Source: Terebella lapidaria
Lineage: Eukaryota; Annelida; Polychaeta; Terebellida; Terebellidae
Direction: 5' to 3'
Assembly: GCA_949152475.1 (NCBI GenBank)
Contig: OX424569.1
Coordinates: 20,559,170-20,623,169 of the forward strand
Length of the DNA stretch: 64,000 nucleotides
The notes beneath the pieces were generated by a model. The model ran no database searches. It was given only the letters and a program-made list of their open reading frames with translations, and was not told where the DNA came from. A program made the position numbers and the translations under genes. Positions 1 through 9,128 of this stretch are shown here, piece by piece (the first letter of the stretch is position 1; each line of letters opens with the position of its first letter).

Positions 1-649
1 GTTTGTCTAGTGCCACGAGTCCGAAAATAACGTCCGTTTCGCTCTACGACGCACCGTTTCCGAGATATGGACGAAAACGAAAAATGCCGACTCGGCAGAA
101 AAATTCAAGGTCAAGGTCAAAGGTCATCCTTAATACCCCTTAGACATGCTTGTCTAGGACGACGAGTCCGAAAATAACGTCCGTTTCGCTCTACGACGCA
201 CCGTTTCCGAGATATGCAGGAAACCTCAAGGTTGACTGGGCGAAAACTCTTCCGACCTCTAGGTCAAAGGTCGTTTGACAGATTGATCCCAAAATCAATA
301 GGGTTCTTCCCTGTTGATATATGAACCTCCATGCAAAGTTCTGCAGCCATTGCCTACATACTTTTTGAGTTATCGTGCGGAAACAAAGTCCAAAAAACAA
401 CATTGATTTCATCCTCACGGACCTCACGGACCTCGGATCCGGCTGAAAAACAATAGGGTTCTTCCACATAATATGTCTGACCAATGCTGAAAATTTGGCG
501 AAGATACATTGAGGCAAACTAAAGTTATCGGTCGGAAACCAAAACGGCGGAAAAAAAAAGAAAAAAAAAAAAATTTGAAAAAAAAAAAATTTGAAAAAAA
601 AAAATTCTGCTAAAACCATAAAGGCATTTCTTCCGAAATGCCTTAATAA
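1..649 (+). mobile_element. Family C element, 3' portion (left part outside window)
   Basis: The segment opens with about 1.5 units of a roughly 145-bp tandem repeat containing GTCCGTTTCGCTCTACGACG and the half-site run AAGGTCAAGGTCAAAGGTCA. A unique tail and long A-rich tracts (549-603) follow. It closes with the hairpin AAGGCATTTC-TTCC-GAAATGCCTT (621-644) and AATAA. The same body recurs at 52.8-54.9 kb, where the matching 5' end (CTAGACGTC plus hairpin) is visible. The right arm GAAATGCC is the reverse complement of GGCATTTC near that 5' end. The rolling-circle assignment is inferred from architecture only. Confidence 0.6.
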
Positions 650-652
650 TAA

Positions 653-779
653 CAATATCGATAGGGGTATGTCCGACTTTGGTCGTACTTACCCCATGGG
701 GTAAGTGCGACTCGCATTTACTTGTTAAACCATAGTTTAATAAGGAAAAGCCAGTATTCCATTTTAGCTTCACGCCATC
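653..779 (+). repeat. Repeat G, copy 1 (abuts a 3' hairpin)
   Basis: About 120 bp beginning CAATATCGATAGGGGTATG are repeated almost exactly at 6213-6328. The only large difference is an 11-bp insertion after CCCCATGG in this copy. It lies directly after the terminal hairpin of family C here and after the terminal hairpin of family D at the second site. It has no coding capacity I recognise. Confidence 0.75.
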
Positions 780-839
780 ATGGGGCCATAGATATAGTAA
801 AGAATAGAAAGAATACTTATTATAAAAGTAATTATGTAG

Positions 840-877
<38 letters not shown>
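840..877. repeat. (AAT)n microsatellite
   Basis: About twelve AAT triplets immediately precede the CTAGAC start of the D element. Confidence 0.95.
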
Positions 878-879
<2 letters not shown>

Positions 880-1204
880 TAGACGCTTCCGGTCGCCTAC
901 GACCGCTTGGGTGTATCCCCCGTAGCCCTATCATCTCTGTTGCCCCAAATATATCACTGTCAAGTGTGAAAAACTAGAGCAAGGGCTAAAAAAGATTACC
1001 AGAGAAATGTTAAATCTCAAGTCACAACTGTTTTCTCTTCCCCACCAAAATTGCTGCATTGATCTTCCGAGGTTATTGAAGATCAAATTCAAAATCACCA
1101 CTGAAATCTCTTTATATGAATTTCCATTTCGACATGTTTGATAAAATAACGAAAATACAGATAGATCAATCTTTTCACCTATTTATATTTCAACTCTGAA
1201 TATT

Positions 1205-2095
1205 TTACTTACTTGGTTCCAAGTTGAAATTCAAAGTAAAAGTTGACCAAAACTGCATTTCAAGATGACGAAATTGGAGCCAGATCGAACTTGTCACCAT
1301 AAGTTATATTTCGACTCATAATACATGTACATGTATGTGCCAAACATGGTTTCAAGTTGACATTCAAAGTAAAAGTTAACCAAAACTGCATTTCAAGATG
1401 ACAAAATTGGAGCCAGATCGAACTTTTCGTCATAAGTTATATTTTAACTCATAATACCTGCCCAACTTGGTTTCAAGTTGAAATTCAAACTAAAAGTTGA
1501 CCAAAACTGCATTTCAAGATGACGAAATTGGAGCCAGATCAAACTTTTCGCCATGAGTTATATTTCAACTCATAATATGTGCCAAACTTGGTATTAAGTT
1601 GAAATTCAATGTAAAAGTTGACCAAAACTGCATTTCAAGATGAAGAAATTGGAGCCAGATAGAACTTTTCGTCATAAGTTATATTTTAACTCATAATATG
1701 TGCCAAACTTGGTTTCGTGTTGAAATTCAAGCTAAAAGTTTACAAAAACTGCATTTCAAGATGAAGAAATTGGAGCCAGATCGAACTTTTCATCATAAGT
1801 TATATTTTAACTCATAACATGTGCCAAACTTGGTTTCAACTTGAAATTCAAACTAAAAATTGACCAAAACTGCATTTCAAGATGACGAAATTGGAGCCAG
1901 ATCGAACTTTTCACCATGAGTTATATTTCGACTCATAATATGTGCCAAACATGCTTTCAAGTTGAAATTTAAAGTAAAAGTATTTCAAGATGAAGAAATT
2001 GGAGCCAGATCGAATTTTTCACCATAAGTTATATTTTAACTCATAATTTGTGCCAAACATGGTCTCAAGTTGAAATTCAAAGTAAAAGTTGATCA
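1205..2095 (+). repeat. 121-bp tandem array (about 7 units)
   Basis: Units contain GCATTTCAAGATGACGAAAT and a GGAGCCAGATCGAAC box. The anchor GCATTTCAAG recurs at 1255, 1388, 1509, 1630, 1751 and 1872, so the period is 121 bp apart from one 133-bp unit with an extra ATACATGTACATG. The last unit is shortened. It is interior to the D element. Confidence 0.9.
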
Positions 2096-2400
2096 ATGTT
2101 TTCATGGAAAGCTATTGTGATCAATAATAGATTTAACTAGCAAGAAATAATGTTAACTTATTTGGTCACAGCCACAAAATCTCTACTGGACAAAGCCTTC
2201 ACCTTGTTGAGCCCAATAATAGATATTTCTTGTCTTAACTATTTTCATTATGGTCAATAATAGACTTAACATGTAAAAATGATGTTAACTTATTTGGTTA
2301 CACCCAGAAATTTCTACCGGACAAAACCTTAACCTTGTTGAGCTCAATAATAATTGTTTCTCATCTTAACTATTTTTATTGAGGTCAATAATAGACTTAA

Positions 2401-4732
2401 CTAGACATAAAAGCCTATAGGCTTTGTGGCATCCCCCAATTTGTTCTTATCATTTCAAATGGTCATCCTGGACTGAGAAAAAATACATAGGCCATTGTAT
2501 GTGGGTAAGAGTGAGAGCTCATCAGACAGTTTCTTACCAGAACTGCTTTCTATCATCTTGACAACTTGGCCCACCAGACATTTGCCACCCAAAATGAATG
2601 GACAATTACCCAGCCAATATTATTCAGCGTACTAGTATATTTAATCAGGATGTTCGTGATATTTTTCAGGTGCTCCTGTCAAATGTAAAATGATAGGTGA
2701 CTAAAAGAATGCTGTGTCATCTTGGCCAATTTTGTGATTTCAAAACTACAATACAGCAGAATTTTGCATTCACATTATAACCAAAGCCAAACATTTCCCA
2801 GCTAACTAAAACAATGATGATTTGGTCATTGCATGTGAGAGTTGAATAACAAAACATTCAAACAATACATGTTTGTACAATATAAATGCAGACAGGGCAA
2901 ATCATCCCCCAAGCATGTTGTGTCATGTGTGTTGGCTTATTAACCAACTATTGTATTCTGTGGGGTGGAACTTCATTCTTTTACCATGTACACACACTAG
3001 TAAACCAGGCTTTGGAGGGGGGAGTGAGGGATTATGCATGGATATGAGCCTGGGGTCAAGTTGGACATGCTAGCTGTATCACTTGTCAGGCATGACTGAG
3101 TAGGGCTGGCTGAGAGGGCGGAGCCTATTGCTGTGCTGGACAGACTGGCTGATCTTGTAAGGCATGACTGAGCAGGGCTGGCTGAGGGGCAGAGCCTATC
3201 GCTGTGCTGGACAGAGTGGCTGATCTTGTAAGGCATTACTGAGCAGGGCTCTCATATACTGCACTGGCTGAGAGGGCAGAGCCTAGCCTCATGCTGGACA
3301 TGCAGGCTGCAGTCAGTGAATACAGTAGCATGGCTTAGTTACAGTATTACATCTGCATGGGGGCAGGCGAGGGAAAAATTCCAAGTCCCCCCCCCCCCCA
3401 AAAAAATACACCCAAAAAATTTTTTTCCCTTGGAAATTGCCTGAATCAAACTAGACATAAAAGCCTATAGGCTTTGTGGCATCCCCCATTTTGTTCTTAT
3501 CATTTCAAATGGTCATACTGGACTGAGAAAAAAGGATACATAGGCCATTGTATGTGGGTAAGAGTGAGAGCTCATCAGACAGTTTCTTACCAGAACTGCT
3601 TTTTATCATCTTGACAACTTGGCCCACCAGACATTTGCCACCCCAAATGAATGGACAATTACCCAGCCAATATTATTCAGCGTACTAGTATATTTAATCA
3701 GAATGTTCGTGATATTTTTCAGGTGCTCCTGTCAAATATAAAATGAAAGTGACTAAAAGAATGCCGTGTCATCTTGGCCAATTTTGTGATTTCAAAACTT
3801 GTACAATACAGCGGAATTTTCGCATTCATATTATAACCAAAGCCAAACATTTGCCAGCTAACTAAAACAATGATGATTTGGTCATTGCATGTGAAATAGA
3901 GTTGAATAACAAAACATTCAAACAATACATGTTTGTACAATATAAATGCAGACAGGGCAAATCATCCCCCAAGCATGTTGTGTCATGTGTGTTGGCTATT
4001 GTATTCTGTGGGATGTAACTTCATTGTTTTACCATGTACACACACTAGTAAACCAGGCTTTGGAGGGGGGAGTGAGGGATAATGCATGGATATGAGCCTA
4101 GGGTCATGTTGGACATGCTAGCTGTATCACTTGTCAGACATGACTGAGCAGGGCTGGCTGAGAGGGGTGGAGCCTATTTCTGTGCTGGACAGACTGGCTT
4201 ATCTTGTCAGGCATGACTGAGCAGGGCTGGCTGAGAGGGGCGGAGCCTATTTCTGAGCTGGACAGACTGGCTGATCTTGTAAGGCATGACCGAGCAGGGC
4301 TGGCTGAGAGGGGCAGAGCCCATTGCTGTGCTGGACAGACTGGCTGATCTCCTGCACTGGCTGAGAGGGCAGAGCCTAGCCTCATGCTGGACATGCAGGC
4401 TGCAGTCAGTGAATACAGTAGCATGGCTCAGTTACAGTATTACATCTGCATGGGCGCAGGCGAGGGAAAAATTCCAAGTCCAAAAAAAAAAAAAATGCAC
4501 CTACAAAATTTTTTTTCCTCTGGAAATTGCATGAATCAAATTATGACATTGACAGGAATCGCCCGATTTTTTTTTTCCAAAATGGCCGCTGGCGGCCATC
4601 TTGGATTTCGGATCTCGACGAGAAACAATAGGGGTTAGAAGCAAAGTATTTCGGATAAGCTGCGAAAATTTCGGAAAGATAGATCGAGACGTTCAAGAGT
4701 TATGATCCGGAAACCAAACGGCGGAAGAAAAA

Positions 4733-4765
<33 letters not shown>

Positions 4766-5092
4766 AAAAAAAAAAAAACAGACAAAAACATAAGGCCTCC
4801 CGATTTTCAATCGGGATGCCTAATTATGACATTGACAGGAATCGCCCGATTTTTTTTTCCAAAATGGCCGCTGGCGGCCATCTTGGATTTCGGATCTCGA
4901 CAAAAAACAATAGGGGTTAGGAGCAAAGTATTTCGGATGAGCTGTGAAAATTTCGGAAAGATAGATCAAGGCGTACAAGAGTTATGATCCGGAAACCGAA
5001 CGGCGGCAGAAAAAAAAAGAAAAAAAAAGAAAAGAAAAAAAAAAAACCAGACAAAAACATAAGGCCTCCCGATTTTCAATCGGGATGCCTAA
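2401..5092 (+). mobile_element. Family E element, outer copy (split by an inner E)
   Basis: It starts CTAGACATAA with the hairpin AAGCC-TATA-GGCTT, then GGCATCCC. It ends with the hairpin GGCCTCCCGATT-TTC-AATCGGGATGCC and TAA. The right arm GGGATGCC is the reverse complement of GGCATCCC. The left part is 2401-3450. A complete second E copy interrupts it, and the outer copy resumes at 4824 with TTATGACATTGACAGG. The flanking 131-bp array is restored on removal. The interior includes a 73-bp minisatellite (from 3089), a cytosine run near 3388 and poly-A tracts. Confidence 0.75.
3451..4823 (+). mobile_element. Family E element, inner copy (complete)
   Basis: This copy is complete from CTAGACATAA to GATGCCTAA. 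Its left flank is GAATCAAA and its right flank TTATGAC. Sister copies have the uninterrupted GAATCAAATTATGAC (for example near 4530, 13960 and 62750), so insertion was between A and T without duplication. It carries three or more 73-bp units (TGACTGAGCAGGGCTGGCTG at 4141, 4214, 4287) and long A tracts before the 3' hairpin. Confidence 0.8.
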
Positions 5093-5672
5093 CTAGCAAA
5101 AAAAATGTTAACTTATTTGGTTACAGACATAAAATGTCTACTGGACAGAATCTTTACCTTGTTGAGCCCAATAATAAATATTTCTTGTCTTAACTATTTT
5201 TATTGTGGTCAATAATAGACTAGTAAAAATAATGTTAACTTATTCGGTTACACCAATGAAATTTGTACTGGACAAAACATTTACCTTGTTGAGGTTAATA
5301 ATAAATATTTCTTGTCTTAACTATTTTTATTGTGGTCAATAATAGACTTAACTATTAAAAATAATATTAACTTATTCAGTTACACCCATGAAATCTGTAC
5401 TGGACAAAACCTTTGCCTTGTTGAGCCTAATAATAAACGATTCTCGTCTTAACTATTTTTATTGTGGACAATAATAGACTTAACTAGTAAAACTAATGTT
5501 AACTTATTCAGTAATATTGTCCTGTTTTCACTGAAAACATCAGTTCTCCATTCTGAACAAGATACCAGTGTCATTACCTTCCATTGTACAGGCTATTGGA
5601 ATGATCTCGCATGTCAAAATGGATATTTCCAAATTCTGTAATAAGTTAGGCTGCTAACATATTAATATTTAT

Positions 5673-6179
5673 ATGATCATTCTAAAAAACGATTGGTTTC
5701 GTGTGACAGCCCTTCCCAACAAAAGTTCCAAATATTATCGAGATTCGTCAAAAATTGCCATCAGTAGAGCGTTCACAAGCCATGTGTCTCAAACAGGCTG
5801 TTTTCAATGCAAAATGTGTCCCCAAACGACCAATTCAGTTGCCACGGCAACCAAAATCGATTGGTGTCGGGATCTTACCATAATATATGTGCCTGTAAAA
5901 AATAATGGTGATCGGGTGAGAATTGCGGCCTGTAGCGCGTTCACAAGCCATGTGTCTCAAACAGGCTGTTTTCAATGCAAAATGTGCCCCCAAATGACCA
6001 ATTCAGTTGCCACGGCAACCAAAATCGATTGGTGTCGGGATCTTACCATTATATATGTGCCTGCAAAAAATAATGGTTATCAGGTGAGAATTGCGGTCTG
6101 TAGCGCGTTCACAAGAAAATCTCTGCGGACGCGGACGCGGACAGGGACGCGGACGCGGACGACGAAGCCAAATCCATAG
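5673..6179 (+). repeat. 168-bp tandem duplication with an open frame (168 codons)
   Basis: The block GCGTTCAC...ATTGCGG is present at 5769-5936 and again at 5937-6104, with a third partial start at 6105. The unit is 168 bp, or 56 codons, and one frame stays open through the array and into the GGACGC simple repeat (about 6125-6165), giving a 168-residue ORF. Each unit has a GTTGCCACGGCAAC box. The frame begins inside the D interior and runs into its 3' simple repeat, so I regard it as repeat-derived rather than a gene. Confidence 0.65.
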
Positions 6180-6212
6180 TATCCGCCGAACTTTGTTCGG
6201 GGGATACAATAA

Positions 6213-6328
6213 CAATATCGATAGGGGTATGTCCGACTTTGGTCGTACTTACCCCATGGCTCGCATTTACTTGTTAAACCATAGTTTAATAAGGAAAAGC
6301 CAGTATTCCATTTTAGCTTCACGCCATC
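6213..6328 (+). repeat. Repeat G, copy 2
   Basis: This is near-identical to 653-779 and starts directly after the terminal AATAA of the D element. Downstream sequence (6329-6454) differs from copy 1 until both reach an AAT microsatellite. Confidence 0.75.
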
Positions 6329-6453
6329 CCAAACCCCGACCACCATCCCTACTAGGACACCCAGGCCCATAGGAATGAATCCAGATACATGTGTGGTGTT
6401 ACTAAGATGGCATGACATCGCCCATTTATGGGGTATGTCTCCCCATCGATATT

Positions 6454-6454
<1 letters not shown>

Positions 6455-6495
<41 letters not shown>

Positions 6496-6519
6496 TAATA
6501 ATAATAATAATAATAATAA
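6455..6519. repeat. (AAT)n microsatellite
   Basis: About 65 bp of AAT triplets with one interruption. The following 6520-6890 is AT-rich sequence in which I recognise nothing. Confidence 0.95.
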
Positions 6520-6889
6520 ATAGCTGTAAAAGCTGTAAACAGTAGTATAGATTAACAATGAACACGACAATAGAAACAGACAATAATGACTAGGATAATA
6601 ACACAAAGACTAGAACTTGACTAACAGAGACAGAGACTAGAAATGAGTAGGTGGCGTTGCAAATGTGAGATTTACCTAGTGAAGTGTGAGTTTAAAAGTC
6701 TGACACAGTTGGGAACAAATGACCTGTTGAACCTTTCTGTCCTACATCTGAGTGTTGAAGCCTGACTCCAGTGTTTAACAAGGGCCACTGGCCTCAAAGG
6801 AAGAGCTTCGAAAATGTTTGCACAGAACTATTTAAAAACCCTTGAATATTGTATTTGATTTGGTACATATATGTTGTGGTCATATTGTA

Positions 6890-7590
6890 ACTCTACTGGG
6901 CAGAATCTATACCTTATTGGGCCAATAAATTTGTCATGTAACTATTTTCTTGTCATGTAACTATTTTTATTGTGGTCAATAATAGACTTAACTAGTAAAA
7001 CTAATGATAACCTATTCGGTTAGTCATGACTGGATAGAACTTTTTAGGGCCCGAGTGAGTCGGAAATTTCCGAACCGGGTACCTGCGTCGTCTGACCCGA
7101 CCCGTCCAAATATATAGCAAAATTTTAATGATACTCACTGAAGCAATTTGTAACACGTAAACGCCAGACATTGATCTTTGACACATATTATTTGTTTCGT
7201 CAGTAATTACCGGTATTTTCAAGTTTGAGAAAGATCACAATGTCATGACCTCATAAAACTATCGTTTTTTTTCCTGATGATTTCCTTGTCATTCTTGTGC
7301 TTTTACTAGTGTCACAAATATTCAAAACTATATCTTTATTTGTTCTCAAATACGGGTAACAAAATTCCGATCCAGGTAATTGTATGACCCGCCCCGAATT
7401 TGGGTACCTGTCGACTCGTCTGGGCCCCAGAACCTTTACATTGTTGAACCCAATAATAAATGTTTCTTGTAATAATTATTTTTACTGTGGCCAATAAGAC
7501 TTATTCAATAAAACTAATGTTACTTATTCCGTTACAGCCATGAAATCTCTACAAGTCAGAAGCTTTACCTTGTTGAACACGTTTAAAAAT
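6890..7590 (+). repeat. Degenerate 131-bp array units, split by a MITE
   Basis: Relics of the 131-bp unit seen at 2.1-5.5 kb (TATTGTGGTCAATAATAGAC, CTTTACCTTGTTGAAC) flank a 385-bp insertion at 7045-7429. From 7590 to 7803 there is no recognisable feature. Confidence 0.7.
7045..7429. mobile_element. hAT-like MITE with 8-bp target duplication
   Basis: The termini are imperfect inverted repeats: TAGGGCCCGAGTGAGTCG on the left and CGACTCGTCTGGGCCCCA on the right. Flanks GAACTTTT (7037-7044) and GAACCTTT (7430-7437) match at seven of eight positions, as expected for an aged 8-bp duplication. Ends of the form TAGGG with 8-bp duplications are typical of hAT elements. There is no ORF, so it is a non-autonomous MITE. 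Confidence 0.65.
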
Positions 7591-7803
7591 CACCCGACTA
7601 TTTTTGGGACCAATGTGTAAGATTTTCATGGTTCTGATAATGTTTTTCTGATTTAGGAGGCACAATGTTTTTTGAGCTTTAGTCTTAGATTTAAATTTCT
7701 TTATGGATTTTTTTTCAGTGTTTTGATTTGTACTGCAGAGACATTTCAGTAACTTGTCTGCATTTCCAATAATTCATGACATGCATGAAAGCTTTTTTCA
7801 TCA

Positions 7804-8247
7804 ATGCGATCATGTTTCTCCTTGCCCAAATGTTGGTTTGAAGATCAGCGTACATGTTGTGTCAGTGTGCAGTGTCAGCTGCCAAATACTGAAGTAGCCC
7901 AGGCACACCCCCCACCCCGAATCGCCGCTCGTGTGACTGCTATCAAAATCAGCACTGACAATTCTCGTCGGCAATATGAAACTATCATAAACATGATAAA
8001 AGTGCTAGATCTAGTATCCATTTTTGCCTTGCCCAAATGTTGGTTTGAAGATCAGCGTACATGTTGTGTCAGTGTGCAGTGTCAGCTGCCAAATACTGAA
8101 GTAGCCCAGGCACACCCCCCACCCCGAATCGCCGCTCGTGTGACTGCTATCAAAATCAGCACTGACATTTCTCGTCGGCAATATGAAACTATCATAAACA
8201 TGATAAAAGTGCTAGATCTAGTATCCATTTGTTTCTGCTTATTTTAG
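7804..8247 (+). repeat. 207-bp tandem duplication with an open 147-codon frame
   Basis: Two almost identical 207-bp copies start at 7820 and 8027 (anchor CCTTGCCCAAATGTTGG) and end near 8233. The unit is 69 codons long and the frame starting ATG at 7804 stays open across both copies, giving a repeated 69-residue block with WFEDQRTCCVSVQCQ and IAARVTAIKIST. The near-identity implies a recent duplication. I recognise no domain and see no convincing splice context. It may be a noncoding duplication that happens to be a multiple of three. Confidence 0.45.
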
Positions 8248-8544
8248 GAGGAAACTAAGTTTTTTCCCGTGTAAAAGCTCCGCAAATCTGCCAAGTTTTG
8301 TTTGTTTGTTTCCGACTGTTCCTTTTAGTCAAATCTCGTTGAAATCTCGCTTCACTTCAATGGCATTTTTAATTAAATTCCCCCATAAACAAGCTTTCGG
8401 TGGTGATATGTATTACCAGTGAAGTAAGAAAGAGTCATAGAAAAGACCATTTATTTGGGTCGTAACAAGTATTTCCACAAATACCGCACTCAGTTGGACG
8501 ATCTCTTGGCGGCTGGCATTTTGACCTTGACCCTGCAGCAATTT

Positions 8545-8700
8545 TTTGGGGCAGTACGCTAATTGGCGGGACTCGCTCACGTGATCATTTGCATATTATT
8601 ATATCCACGTGTATTTCATAAACATGTGGGTGTGTCCGCCAAGACAGCTTCCCGATTGGACAATTCAGTGACTCTCTGGCTGGCGGGCCGACTGCCGTGA
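8545..8700. promoter_or_regulatory. Motif-dense unique island (possible promoter or enhancer)
   Basis: Within about 150 bp lie ATTGGCGGG (8562-8570, E2F- or CCAAT-like), CACGTG E-boxes at 8578-8583 and 8606-8611, the octamer ATTTGCAT at 8587-8594, and an inverted CCAAT box (ATTGG, 8655-8659). The surrounding 8248-9128 is single-copy in this window and has no convincing gene. The motifs are seen directly. Any function is inferred, and short motifs like these do occur by chance. Confidence 0.25.
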
Positions 8701-9128
8701 CTGCTTATCGGGGCCACACGAGAATTGAATTTGCCCACTGGAATATGGAATACCACCACTAACACATAATTATTATGTTGCCGTATCAACTTGTTTTTCA
8801 TTGTTGCAATACCATAATGTATCTATATATTGTGCGGAATGTATATCCAAAACTTTTGAGTGCATATGATTGCAAGAAAGCACTGTTCCAGTGGAGATCA
8901 AAACGGGAGTGGTGATGGGTATGAAACGGTGACATACAAAAAAAAAAAACGGTCGGAACACACGTCTCCTGGGATTATTTTCGCTAATAACTTATTACAT
9001 TAACCATGATTAGGTACACGGGCGTCATTTTCCTCCCAACGGGCCCCGGGCCCTCCCAATTAGCCACAGTTGAATAGCCTGTTGTGGTTCCAAGTGGCAC
9101 TTTCAAGAATGTAAACAAAAGAAAAAAT

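Larger units (their letters stand above)
2100..5510 (+). repeat. 131-bp tandem array, interrupted by nested E elements
   Basis: Units contain GTTAACTTATTNGGTTACA, CTACTGGACA and TTGTTGAGCCCAATAATA. Unit anchors lie at 2152, 2284, 5107, 5234, 5367 and 5498. Removing the E insertion (2401-5092) brings the spacing back to about 130 bp, which confirms the insertion boundaries. Diverged units reappear at 6890-7590, outside the D element. Confidence 0.85.
879..6212 (+). mobile_element. Family D dual-hairpin element (composite, with nested E elements)
   Basis: The 5' end reads CTAGACGCTTC followed by the hairpin CGGTCG-CCTA-CGACCG and then TGTATCCCCCG. The 3' end is a GGACGC-rich simple repeat and the hairpin GTATCCGCCGAAC-TTT-GTTCGGGGGATAC, closed by AATAA. 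The right arm CGGGGGATACA is the exact reverse complement of the 5' subterminal motif. A second 5' end, truncated by another insertion, lies at 20831. The interior holds a 121-bp array, a 131-bp array split by E elements, and a 168-bp duplication. No transposition gene is visible, so the element is non-autonomous. Confidence 0.6.

Noticed and set aside
1205..2095. CRISPR-like array
   Set aside because: The units are contiguous 121-bp tandem repeats without unique spacers, in a eukaryotic transposon context.
4702..5193. Lysine-rich open frames over poly-A tracts
   Set aside because: They are translations of homopolymer runs inside E elements, with no start context or domain.
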